Origin: Granulicella sp. S156
Lineage (GTDB): Bacteria; Acidobacteriota; Terriglobia; Terriglobales; Acidobacteriaceae
Length of the DNA stretch: 64,000 nucleotides
Direction of reading: 5' to 3'
NCBI RefSeq assembly: GCF_009766105.1
Contig: NZ_LMUH01000013.1
Location: 723,930-787,929, forward strand
Shown here: positions 9,708 to 18,093 of the stretch, one piece after another
Layout of the letters: each line of letters starts with the position of its first letter
How positions within the stretch are numbered: position 1 is the stretch's first letter
Notes under the pieces: model-generated
Seen by the model: only the letters and a program-made list of their open reading frames with translations
What the model was told of the DNA's origin: nothing
Databases searched by the model: none
Program-made: the position numbers and the translations under genes

Positions 9708-11747
9708 CTACCGAGCGCCAGGTTCGGCTTCGACAAGTACGCGAACGGCGGGGGCGACCACAAGGAATAACTCTGCGTGCGGTGCGGTGCTTCCTTCCAC
9801 CCTTGCAAGCTGTCCTTTGCGTTGTTCCAGCGTGACAGGATGCCTCAATTCAATAGAATCGAGTGCCGCCAGGCCCAGAGTTCCCAGCACCGAAAGGCTC
9901 TGGGACAGTGGAACGAGCCGCTGACGCAATATGGAGACAGACAGATAAGGCTCCAATAGTGCGTCGTTATCACGCCATTGGATAAACCACTTCCGCAACT
10001 CCGGTCGCGCAGACGGATCGTAAACTGCACGCTGTGCTAGTGCATTGATCCGTCTCGCCGAATCACTCTCCGGTGAGACCGCATCCACCAAGTGATTCAG
10101 CGGGGCCTCGCCATCATATCCCTGCGTCTTTTCGCGATCATATTCCTTGACCGGTTCGACAGCCATAGCCAGTGTTTCCAATAATTGGGGCGGCATATCA
10201 TCGCCTTCTATGCGACCCAGCATTCTGCGGCTACTGGCTTGGTGTTCCAGTCCGAGCCACTCCAGATTGCGATTGAGCACAGCCACGCGGCGATACATGG
10301 AGGTAACATCGGTCACCGACGCTGGAGACCATAGCCGTTCAGCAATGGCCCCGAGCCGTGGCCACAGCCGATTATCCAGGTTCTCCGGTGTAACGTATTC
10401 CGCCCATTGTGCGGCTTCTCCGCCAATGATGTTCGACTTCTCTTCTGAGGAGAGGGCTGCACTTTTGCCTGATAGTGGATCAACGGCATAGTGCTGGGAT
10501 GCAGGGTACATCAGATCGAGATAGTAGCCCGCCGACAGTACTGTCCTATAACCCATCCTCGCAGCATCCGCCAGCGACCCTGCGCCGCGCCAGGATTGAA
10601 TGAGCGAATCCTTTGGTAGACCTCCATCCAGAATCTCGTCCCATCCTTCCATCTCCTTACCGTGTCTGCGGACGATCTCCTGCACGCGTTTTGTAAAGTA
10701 CGTCTGCAGGGCATGATTGTCTTTGATGTTGTGTGCGCGCATCCATGTCTGGATAGATGTGTCGTTGTCCCAATACTTGCCATCTACCTCATCGCCGCCG
10801 ATATGAAAATACCGGTCGGGGAAAAGGCTCTCCATTTCACCAAAGACAGTGTCGAGCAGCTCGTAGGTCGCTTCCTGCGTGGGGTCAAAGGGTGGGCGCA
10901 CGGTGTCATACTCTGATCGAACCAGTCCCTGGGGCGCAGGACCAGAGGCCAGGAGAGGATAGGCGACCAGCCAGCTCACTGCGTGACCGGGGACATCAAA
11001 CTCTGGAACCACACGTACGCCGCGGTCGCGCGCATACGCGATCAGATCGCGCACCTGGTCTTGGGTATAGAAAAGTCCATCGGAGGCTAGGCCAGTCAAT
11101 TTAGGGCTGCTTTTGCTCTCTACACGAAATCCTTCATCGTCGGAAAGGTGCAGATGCAAAACGTTCAGCTTGACCGCAGCCATTCCGTCGATGTTTCGCT
11201 CAATGGCTCCGAGCGGCATGAAATGCCGTGATACGTCGATCATCAAGCCACGCCAGGCGAAGCGAGGGGTGTCGTCAATCTGAAGGACAGGGAGAACCCA
11301 GCCCTGTGGTTTCGGTTCAACCAACTGCTGCACGGTTTCCAGGCCATGCATAATCCCCAGAGGATTTGCAGCCGTTAATTCAATACCTCTCTGGCTGATG
11401 ACCAGATGATAACTTTCGTCCTCTTCCAGAGCCTGAACACGAAGTCCTGGACCAGCACAGCGGATAACAAAGTGCGGTCCAGCGGGAACTCCAGAAAAGT
11501 GGTGATCGAAAGGAACTCCGGTACGTAGAGAGAGGTTTTGCAGAAACCGCGTCAGTGCGTGGTTAACCCGCTCGTCTCCGCCAGTAAGTTCGATTTGCGG
11601 TGTATGCCCCAGAACAAGAAATCCCTCTTGCTGCGTCACATGCGAAGGCCAGGGCATAAGGTTCAGTTCTGCCGCCCTGCCAGGCAATACGGCACTCAGA
11701 AAGAGGGCTGCCACCATTAATCTTTTTATTTCACTGTATAGACTCAA
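9708..11747 (-). CDS. GH20 beta-N-acetylhexosaminidase (copy 1)
   Basis: 679 residues: signal peptide ending near PGRAAE, a GH20b-type N-terminal alpha/beta domain (residues ~30-155, LMPWPSHVTQQEG...), a TIM-barrel GH20 catalytic domain (~160-510) and a ~170-residue helical C-terminal extension. The catalytic Asp-Glu pair is in YFHIGGDEVDGKYW (D319/E320); the barrel also shows PRFAWRGLMIDVSRHF and FDVPGHAVSW. These enzymes remove terminal GlcNAc or GalNAc by substrate-assisted catalysis. The start is TTG with AGGA upstream; an ATG ten codons later is the alternative. It belongs with the amino-sugar genes to its right and is paralogous to the GH20 gene at 31482. Confidence 0.9.
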   Translation of the reverse strand: MSLYSEIKRLMVAALFLSAVLPGRAAELNLMPWPSHVTQQEGFLVLGHTPQIELTGGDERVNHALTRFLQNLSLRTGVPFDHHFSGVPAGPHFVIRCAGPGLRVQALEEDESYHLVISQRGIELTAANPLGIMHGLETVQQLVEPKPQGWVLPVLQIDDTPRFAWRGLMIDVSRHFMPLGAIERNIDGMAAVKLNVLHLHLSDDEGFRVESKSSPKLTGLASDGLFYTQDQVRDLIAYARDRGVRVVPEFDVPGHAVSWLVAYPLLASGPAPQGLVRSEYDTVRPPFDPTQEATYELLDTVFGEMESLFPDRYFHIGGDEVDGKYWDNDTSIQTWMRAHNIKDNHALQTYFTKRVQEIVRRHGKEMEGWDEILDGGLPKDSLIQSWRGAGSLADAARMGYRTVLSAGYYLDLMYPASQHYAVDPLSGKSAALSSEEKSNIIGGEAAQWAEYVTPENLDNRLWPRLGAIAERLWSPASVTDVTSMYRRVAVLNRNLEWLGLEHQASSRRMLGRIEGDDMPPQLLETLAMAVEPVKEYDREKTQGYDGEAPLNHLVDAVSPESDSARRINALAQRAVYDPSARPELRKWFIQWRDNDALLEPYLSVSILRQRLVPLSQSLSVLGTLGLAALDSIELRHPVTLEQRKGQLARVEGSTAPHAELFLVVAPAVRVLVEAEPGAR

Positions 11748-11789
11748 GGCTCTATTCCTAAGGAAGTGGTTTGACGACTACGGAAAACA

Positions 11790-11814
11790 GGCCAGCTCAC
11801 GTACTGAGCTGGCC
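11790..11814 (-). terminator. Rho-independent terminator
   Basis: Perfect 10-bp stem GGCCAGCTCA/TGAGCTGGCC with a 5-nt loop, followed on the minus strand by TGTTTTCC. It lies just downstream of the thioredoxin-domain gene (ends 11865) and upstream of the GH20 gene, separating the two leftward units. Confidence 0.75.
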
Positions 11815-11864
11815 CGCTTATTGCTGAACCCACAATATAGATGATTGGGATCATCGATGTTTCT

Positions 11865-13001
11865 CTACGGATTCGTCCAGTACTGATTGAATCCAATATA
11901 GTCGGAAGGCATTGCTGCCAGGAGTTTCCGGCGCAGCTCCAGTATGTCGACCGAGCCGAGCGTACTATAGAGAACTTTGCCATTTGGGCCAAGTAGCACC
12001 GTGTAGGGCACGGCAGACTGCCACTTCGGGTCGAACGCTGCTTGCAGCGCAGCTGTATCGTCAGAGCCAAACAACAGGTTGCGGCTTGTGGCATGTTTCT
12101 TCTGAAGTAGCCGCAGGACGCTGGCCTTCTCATCCGGCATATTCGCAGATACGGTCACCAGATTGAAGCCGCGGTCGCTGTACATGCGGAACGTATCCTG
12201 CAAATCCGAGAACTCTGCTACACAGGAGCCGCACCAGGTGGCCCAAAAGCTCACCAGCGTGAAATTGTCACCCGCATTGGCGCGTAGCTTCTTCAGGCCC
12301 TGCGCGTCCACTAGGTCCACACTGACAGGTTGCGCTTCCAGCTTTTGGTCGTATGACTCACGGAGCGATTCTTTCTCCTGCCACTTCGTCGAGCATCCGA
12401 AGACCCCTGTGTGGGTTACTGGGACTGGCTTATTAGAGAGCAACGCTTCAATCGCATTGCGTGCATCCTGCGTCTTCACCATCTCGATGCGATAGCTGTT
12501 ATCCATACGGCCTTCATAGCGAAGGTGGCGATCTTTATCGAAGATGAACACATGTGGTGTAGCCTGCGGACCGTATGCACGGGTCACAGCCTGGGTTGCG
12601 CCATCGTACAGGTAAGGGTAGCGGAGATGCTTGTACTGCACGCGGGCTTTCATCTCATTGAGCGTGTCGCCGGCATCGGAAGAATCGAGTTCCTCGATGG
12701 TGGTCGCCTTCGGATCGTTGCCCTGGATCGCAACGACTGCCACGCCGCGCTTCCCGTAATCTTCATAGAGTTGTTCGATGCGGTGCTCATACATCTGGGC
12801 AATCGGGCAGTGGTCGCAAGTAAAGACCACGACAAGAACAGGGCTACTCGCATAGTCGCTCAGTTGGTGGTTTTTCCCGTCTACCCCCGGGAGAGCAAAA
12901 TTCGGGGCGGGCGAACCCAGAGCAAGGATGGGATGTGGCGTTTCTCCCCGCAGGGCTAGCGACATCAGTGAGATCAGGGCAAACGTAAACAGCTTCTGCA
13001 T
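11865..13001 (-). CDS. Exported tandem thioredoxin-fold protein
   Basis: About 378 residues from the ATG at 13001 (GGGAGAA Shine-Dalgarno, start of a signal peptide). Two thioredoxin-fold domains are visible. The first (residues ~25-190) is of the AhpC/TSA redoxin type with the unusual CDHC pair at C62/C65, followed by the family's FGCSTKW cysteine (C203). The second (~220-375) is of the TlpA/ResA type with WATWCGSC (C257/C260). The protein probably acts in the periplasm as a thiol-disulfide oxidoreductase. It sits 37 bp downstream of the Tat-exported TIM-barrel gene and ends before the 11790-11814 terminator, so the two form a leftward operon. Substrate is unknown. Confidence 0.8.
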   Translation of the reverse strand: MQKLFTFALISLMSLALRGETPHPILALGSPAPNFALPGVDGKNHQLSDYASSPVLVVVFTCDHCPIAQMYEHRIEQLYEDYGKRGVAVVAIQGNDPKATTIEELDSSDAGDTLNEMKARVQYKHLRYPYLYDGATQAVTRAYGPQATPHVFIFDKDRHLRYEGRMDNSYRIEMVKTQDARNAIEALLSNKPVPVTHTGVFGCSTKWQEKESLRESYDQKLEAQPVSVDLVDAQGLKKLRANAGDNFTLVSFWATWCGSCVAEFSDLQDTFRMYSDRGFNLVTVSANMPDEKASVLRLLQKKHATSRNLLFGSDDTAALQAAFDPKWQSAVPYTVLLGPNGKVLYSTLGSVDILELRRKLLAAMPSDYIGFNQYWTNP

Positions 13002-13038
13002 CGTATTTCTCCCTGCAGCGGCCCACGATGAACCGCGG

Positions 13039-13842
13039 TTACGCGAGTTTTCTCGCAAAGGTAATTTCCTGCACCATATCCCGATCGACGTCACCCTCTT
13101 TTTCGTACTCGACGGCAAGCAAACCGCGGAAATTTTGGCGGTGCAGTTCCTGCATGACTTCTGGAATTCTTGAGGCCCCGGTGCCTAACAGCACATTCAC
13201 CTCGCCGCCTCTTGCTCTGACATCTTTCAAATGCACCATCCGCAGGCGAGGTGCGAGCTTGCGAATGGCATCGGCCGGGTCATAGCCACAGGATGCGAAA
13301 TGGCCGGTATCCGCTGTCGCTCCCATGGTGGGAGACAACGTCGAAAGGGCATTCAGCACATCCTCCGGGCTCTCGTATGCGAACTTAACATTTGGGAAGA
13401 AATGGTTGTGAATGCCGAAAGTCAGCCCTTCCTGTGTCAGGCGCTGATCGATTCGGTTCAGAATGCTTCCAGTCGCATCGCCGGTGATATTGCTGCAACC
13501 CAGCAGCTTCGCGAAGCGAACCGCATTTTCAATATCCTGGTTATCTTTAAGAGTGGCGGAATAATAGGACACACAACGGATACCGGCACGGTCCAGCTTT
13601 TCTCGTGTCGTGCGGAACAACTGATCTTGCGGATGATTCATCAGCATGAACTCGCCGCGCGACATCTCTATCTCGCGAATGTGCAGCGCGTTCAGTTGGA
13701 TAATCATGTCGTCGACAGAAAGACCGTGATAGCTATACGTGCCTACCCCAATGTTTAGCCTGCTGAGAGCAAAAAGTGGAGCGGCGATGCTGACCAGGCC
13801 GCTAACCGCGGCAAACTTCACAAAACTCCTGCGCGTCGTCAT
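13039..13842 (-). CDS. Tat-exported sugar-phosphate isomerase/epimerase-like TIM barrel
   Basis: 267 residues starting TTRRSFVKFAAVSGL, a twin-arginine signal, then a xylose-isomerase-like (AP endonuclease 2) TIM barrel. Typical features are VGTYSYHG, the inner-strand residues GVxNHF-like FGIHNHFF, ATADTGHFASCG and VHLKDVRARGG, the last two carrying probable metal ligands, and LAVEYEKEGD at the end. Such proteins isomerise or epimerise sugars or cyclitols with a divalent metal; export by Tat suggests that a folded metalloprotein acts in the periplasm. The ATG has AGGTGA upstream. It heads the operon with the double thioredoxin gene. Exact substrate cannot be told. Confidence 0.8.
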   Translation of the reverse strand: MTTRRSFVKFAAVSGLVSIAAPLFALSRLNIGVGTYSYHGLSVDDMIIQLNALHIREIEMSRGEFMLMNHPQDQLFRTTREKLDRAGIRCVSYYSATLKDNQDIENAVRFAKLLGCSNITGDATGSILNRIDQRLTQEGLTFGIHNHFFPNVKFAYESPEDVLNALSTLSPTMGATADTGHFASCGYDPADAIRKLAPRLRMVHLKDVRARGGEVNVLLGTGASRIPEVMQELHRQNFRGLLAVEYEKEGDVDRDMVQEITFARKLA

Positions 13843-14016
13843 GAAGGGGTCACCTTTTGCCTATTCCTTTACGGCTAGCAGTTTATAACGTTCTCTAACA
13901 AAGTCGCCATGCCAGCAAGTTGACCACATAACAAAACAGGCTGTCAAAAATAGCGGAAAGAGATAATTCCCTGGCACCTGCTATCTATGATCAGTCTCTT
14001 TGATTTAGGCCTGAAT

Positions 14017-15219
14017 TCAGATGGCGGGCTGTGGGAGCAGAACTCCGGGGATTGCATCCAAGGCTAAAGAGATCGCACCCCACAGTACGGCGCGATTGCC
14101 CGGGGCGCTGGCGCCGACCTTAGTGACGGCGAACTCGTCGCCCTCCAGCTGTTTCCGCACTAAATCGATCAATGCAGGGTGGCTGCCAATTTCTCCGCCC
14201 AGGAGAATCAAGCCAGGGTTCAGAATAAGCGACAGATTCACGATAATGTCCGCCACAATCTCTGCACGCTGACGGACGATCTTTTCCGCGCGGACATCCC
14301 CAGCCTGGGCCAAATTTAGGATACCCATCGCGTCTATCTCTCTGCCGGTCCTGGAAGTCTTCCCGCTCTCCTCTTGCCAGCTCTTCAGGATTCCCGAACT
14401 TGTCAGTACCATCTCCAATTCACCGAACTCGTGGATGGTTGGCTGTCTACGCGAGATGGAAGGCAGGCGGAGATAGGCGATTTCACCGGCAGACCATTGC
14501 GAGCCGTGATGAATCCTGCCTCCCAGGAAGATGCCCGCGCCTACATTTGTGCCGATTTTCATGAAAACGAAGTTTTTCTCGGACTGCGCGGCTCCGCAAT
14601 AATGCTCACCCAGGGCGGCCAGATTCATATCGTTTTCCACGATGACCAGGCAGTTGGCTATCTTACTGAGCATGGCGCGCAAAGGCACGGAGCGCCAGCC
14701 TTCCAGCGTGCTGATCGACAGGACGCTGCCCTCTTCGACATTCGTAATCGCAGGCACACCAACGACCATCGCCAGCAGCTGTGCCCGGGTCTTTTTTTGT
14801 TTTCGGAGAAGAATTTTCAGCTCTTCTCCGATATAGCCACAGATGGCATCAGGAGTGGTCTTCCGCTTTGCCAGAGAGAGTTTTTGGGTTTCGAGTTCGC
14901 TGCCATTCAGGTCAGTGAGGAGAAGCAAAATGCTCTCTGCGGAGATTTCCACGGCAAGCAGGCAGCCCCGCTCCGCTCTGAAGCGGATCATGTCAGGGGG
15001 GCGTCCTCCATTGGATTCTCCCTCTCCCAGTGGCTCGACAAGACCCTCCGACAGAAGGTCTTTGACTACATTGGTGACAGTCGGAGCGCTTAGATTGGAG
15101 GCACGGACAAGGTCCGCCCTCGAGCACGAACCGCATTCGCGCAGCAGCTTTAGAATGCCATGCGCATTCGCATGGCGCAGGACGGAAGGTCTACCAATTG
15201 GAATCGACTTTTTCTTCAC
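14017..15219 (-). CDS. ROK-family transcriptional repressor
   Basis: 400 residues starting at GTG. Residues ~12-65 form a winged helix (HGILKLLRECGSCSRADLVRASNLSAPTVTNVVKDL), the rest a ROK fold. The nucleotide-binding motif of ROK kinases is degenerate (AVEISAESILLLL in place of DxGGT), as in NagC/Mlc/XylR-type repressors, while END at 195-197 keeps the catalytic Asp position. Where NagC-like proteins have ExGH and a zinc-binding Cys cluster, this one has GEIAY (E246-Y249) and no cysteines. It is divergent from the SIS/MFS/ROK-kinase operon at 15582-19188, which it most likely controls in response to an amino sugar or sugar phosphate. Confidence 0.87.
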   Translation of the reverse strand: MKKKSIPIGRPSVLRHANAHGILKLLRECGSCSRADLVRASNLSAPTVTNVVKDLLSEGLVEPLGEGESNGGRPPDMIRFRAERGCLLAVEISAESILLLLTDLNGSELETQKLSLAKRKTTPDAICGYIGEELKILLRKQKKTRAQLLAMVVGVPAITNVEEGSVLSISTLEGWRSVPLRAMLSKIANCLVIVENDMNLAALGEHYCGAAQSEKNFVFMKIGTNVGAGIFLGGRIHHGSQWSAGEIAYLRLPSISRRQPTIHEFGELEMVLTSSGILKSWQEESGKTSRTGREIDAMGILNLAQAGDVRAEKIVRQRAEIVADIIVNLSLILNPGLILLGGEIGSHPALIDLVRKQLEGDEFAVTKVGASAPGNRAVLWGAISLALDAIPGVLLPQPAI

Positions 15220-15581
15220 TTAGTTCCGGGGAGAATAAAGTTCTCAGGGTTACTATATGCCAGTCATGACGCACAGTCATCCGGAATTTGTGTAGCTGAT
15301 CCCTTCTTCCACAAACTTTCCTTGTGCAAAGAAGCTCTTGCTTTATGCTTCCTTACAAAGGATACTAAATAACCATTAGGAAGTATATGGATCCGACATC
15401 CGGAATGGAGCGATTTTGTGGCTCTGCTTCATCTCATCTGGATCGGTCTCCCATGTATCGTCAGCATTTTGTAAGGCCACTCAAGGCGGTTCGTGACATC
15501 AGTCTTGGATCATGCAAGCTATTCTTATGCATCCCTGAAGAATAGAAGCTATCTGTGGTGATTTTTGGATTGAGGAATGGA
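15220..15581. promoter_or_regulatory. Divergent control region of the ROK/SIS operons
   Basis: This 362-bp region separates the ROK repressor from the operon it faces. The 10-mer CATCCGGAAT occurs twice in direct orientation (15278-15287 and 15397-15406), and CTTCCT/AGGAAG arms (15348-15353, 15378-15383) bracket an AT-rich stretch. These are candidate operator elements for the ROK repressor, but neither resembles the known NagC/Mlc site closely. No gene was seen here. Confidence 0.3.
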
Positions 15582-16685
15582 ATGGGAGAAGTGAATCAAC
15601 AAGGACCACGCTGGATCGCAGGCATTGAGCCCTCTAAGGAACTACTTGCGGCCAATGGCACACAGATACTCGAGATCGAGTGCCGGGATCAGCCTCATCG
15701 GCTTCACGACCTGATCCAGGCTTATCGTGGCGATTCCGCACTTCGCACCGAGTTGAGGAAGTTCCGCGATTTGGCAGCGAAGAAGGGGCCAATTCTCTTT
15801 ATAGGTATGGGCGCTTCCTTCTGTTCTTCAATCAGCGGATCAGTTCTCCTTGAGACACATGGAAGATCTTCGTTTTCAGTAGACGCAGGGGAGTGGCTGC
15901 ACTATGCGCGACCGACATGGGATGATGCGGCATTGTCCGTGCTTCTCACCACATCCGGTGAGAGTGCAGAGTTGGTAGAGCTCTTCAAGCTTGGCGGCGA
16001 AAGAGCACTCGGCCTAATCTGCAATAACCCCGCAAGTACCTGCTGGAAGTTGGCTCAAAATAGACTCCCAATTCTGGCCGGTCCAGAGTACGGCAACGCG
16101 ACGAAGACCTACACCAATGCCACGGCGGCTTCCATTATTCTTGCTTCCGAAATTCTTGGCCGTTCCTGGGAGGAAGAGGCCGAGCGTGCGGCCGAGATCT
16201 TTGCAGCAAATCTCGATCCCGTCTTCGCGCTCCGCAGTGAACTGGAAGCGTTCTGCAGGGGCGCAGCCAATATAGAGATTGTGGGCCGAGGCGCGGCCTA
16301 CGGTGGCGCCATCATGAGCGCACTCTGTATTCGCGAGATGAGCGGTCACAGGGCTGCAGCACATACCGGCGCGGGATTTCGGCATGGTCCCAACCTGGAT
16401 GTGGACGCATCCCACGTAGCGATCATCTTTGCTCTGGGGCGAGTTGCAGAACTCGGGGTCAAACTCGCAAAGGAGTGCAATCGTCGCGGCGGTAAGGTTG
16501 TCCTTGTCGCTACAGAAGACCATGAGGCGACGGACAAGTTGTTTCCGGTCCGGATTGATCCGGTGCCTGAGCCATGGGAAGGCATTACCTCACTTCTGGT
16601 ACCGCAAGCGCTCACTCTGGGCATGGTGGAAAGAACAGGATGTCGGCTGCCACCTCGGTTTCAATACGGTGTGATGGAACAGTAA
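15582..16685 (+). CDS. SIS-domain amino-sugar-phosphate isomerase/deaminase
   Basis: About 367 residues from the ATG at 15582 (GAGG 6 nt upstream; a GTG at 15555 is the alternative). Two SIS domains are present, approximately residues 55-190 and 205-345, as in the isomerase half of GlmS. Motifs are FIGMGASFCSS, LTTSGESAELVEL, IEIVGRGAAYGGA and REMSGHRAAAHTGAGFRHGPN. There is no N-terminal glutaminase domain, so it cannot use glutamine as GlmS does. SIS-only members include the NagB-II type glucosamine-6-phosphate deaminases of proteobacterial GlcNAc pathways, which fits the GH20-ROK-transporter context. It heads an operon with the MFS porter and ROK kinase. Substrate GlcN-6-P is inferred. Confidence 0.75.
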   Translation: MGEVNQQGPRWIAGIEPSKELLAANGTQILEIECRDQPHRLHDLIQAYRGDSALRTELRKFRDLAAKKGPILFIGMGASFCSSISGSVLLETHGRSSFSVDAGEWLHYARPTWDDAALSVLLTTSGESAELVELFKLGGERALGLICNNPASTCWKLAQNRLPILAGPEYGNATKTYTNATAASIILASEILGRSWEEEAERAAEIFAANLDPVFALRSELEAFCRGAANIEIVGRGAAYGGAIMSALCIREMSGHRAAAHTGAGFRHGPNLDVDASHVAIIFALGRVAELGVKLAKECNRRGGKVVLVATEDHEATDKLFPVRIDPVPEPWEGITSLLVPQALTLGMVERTGCRLPPRFQYGVMEQ

Positions 16686-16716
16686 TACAAGTATCTTTGC
16701 TAACGAAGAGGAAACC

Positions 16717-18093
16717 TTGTCCGATATAGGAATCGCTGTACAAACACAGATCCGTCGAAGTTTTATCTGGAAAGTGTCCTTTATCGCCGGACTGGGAGGC
16801 ATCCTCTACGGTTTTGACATGGGCATTATCGCCGCTGCATTGATCTTTGTGCGCGAATCCTTCTCGCTCTCCACGCGCATGGAAGAGGTCGTGGTAAGCG
16901 TCGTACTTGTCGGCGCGATGTCCGGTGCAATCGCGGGAGGCAGTATTGCTGACCGCATCGGCAGACGTGCCACGCTGCTCTGGGGCGGCGGCATCTTCCT
17001 TGTTGCTTCACTCCTCGCTCCCGCATCGCCCAATGCAGCCACGCTGATCGTGGCCCGCGCGTTTCTGGGCGTTGCCATCGGCTTTACCTCCGTTACTGCA
17101 CCCGTCTATATCTCCGAGTTGGCACCGCCACAATCGCGTGGAACGCTCATTGGGCTATATCAATTCGCGCTCACAGTAGGGATCGCGTTGGCCGACCTGG
17201 TGGGTTATTGGTTGGCCGGACAACATGCGTGGCGACTGATGTTTGGCCTTGGAGCCGTGCCGGCGGTACTGTTCGTTGTGCTGCTCCTCACTCTTCCAGA
17301 GAGCCCTCGGTGGCTTTTTGCGCAGAATCGGGTTGCTGAGGCACAGTCTGTGCTGAGTGCCTTTACGGATGAAGCTGGTGCCCGATTGTTGGTCGAAGAT
17401 ATTCGCTCCGCTTTGCAACTTAAGGTAGAAAAACGCTGGAGCGCGCTTTGGAGTCCCGCGGTTCGCTACTATCTCTTGATCGCGGTTGGTTTCACCGTTC
17501 TGCAGCAGGTCACCGGTATCAACACCATCATCTATTACGGGCCGCAGATATTTGCTCTCGCCGGTATTACATCGAACAGGAGCGCAATCTTCGCCACTCT
17601 GTTGGTTGCTGTAACCAATGTGCTGGCCACGATCATTGCTCTGGTATTGGTCGACCGGGTGGGGCGCAAGCCACTGCTCTACGCGGGTGTCAGCGGCATG
17701 ACCGTCTCGCTCTTTTTACTCGCCTATTCGTTTCACAATCCGGCGGCGTTCGGGGCATTGCCCGGTGTCATTGCGACCATCTGCCTGATGGTCTACATCA
17801 CCTGCTTCGCGTTCAGCATGGGACCTATTGCCTGGATTCTTGTCTCCGAGGTCTTTCCTCTGCAGTTGCGCGGTCGTGGTGTTGCAGCAGCATCGCTCGG
17901 CTCCGGAGCCGCTAATTTTGTAGTCTCGATTACATTTTTATCTCTCATCAAAACCGCGGGCAATACATTCACTTTCGTTATCTACGGAGTGTTCTGTATA
18001 GTTACGCTGCTTTTTGTACGCTTCATCGTCCCGGAAACAAAGGGGCGCGAGCTGGAGAGCATCAGTTCCGGACACAATGCAATTGCGTCATAA
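16717..18093 (+). CDS. MFS sugar porter (SP family)
   Basis: 458 residues with twelve predicted membrane segments. It shows the sugar-porter signatures DRIGRR after TM2, PESPRWL after TM6, QQVTGINTIIYYGP in TM7, DRVGRKPLL and the C-terminal PETKGRELE. This marks inner-membrane hexose:H+ symporters related to XylE/GalP/GlcP. It starts with TTG preceded by GAAGAGGAAACC, 31 bp after the SIS gene, and its stop codon directly abuts the ATG of the ROK kinase, so the three are translated from one message. In context it probably brings in the monosaccharide released by the hydrolases; an amino sugar such as GlcNAc would be unusual for this subfamily, glucose or a related hexose being typical. Confidence 0.9.
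   Translation: MSDIGIAVQTQIRRSFIWKVSFIAGLGGILYGFDMGIIAAALIFVRESFSLSTRMEEVVVSVVLVGAMSGAIAGGSIADRIGRRATLLWGGGIFLVASLLAPASPNAATLIVARAFLGVAIGFTSVTAPVYISELAPPQSRGTLIGLYQFALTVGIALADLVGYWLAGQHAWRLMFGLGAVPAVLFVVLLLTLPESPRWLFAQNRVAEAQSVLSAFTDEAGARLLVEDIRSALQLKVEKRWSALWSPAVRYYLLIAVGFTVLQQVTGINTIIYYGPQIFALAGITSNRSAIFATLLVAVTNVLATIIALVLVDRVGRKPLLYAGVSGMTVSLFLLAYSFHNPAAFGALPGVIATICLMVYITCFAFSMGPIAWILVSEVFPLQLRGRGVAAASLGSGAANFVVSITFLSLIKTAGNTFTFVIYGVFCIVTLLFVRFIVPETKGRELESISSGHNAIAS

Noticed and set aside
14374..15093. 239-codon open frame on the plus strand
   Set aside because: Antisense to the ROK repressor, no motif or ribosome site.
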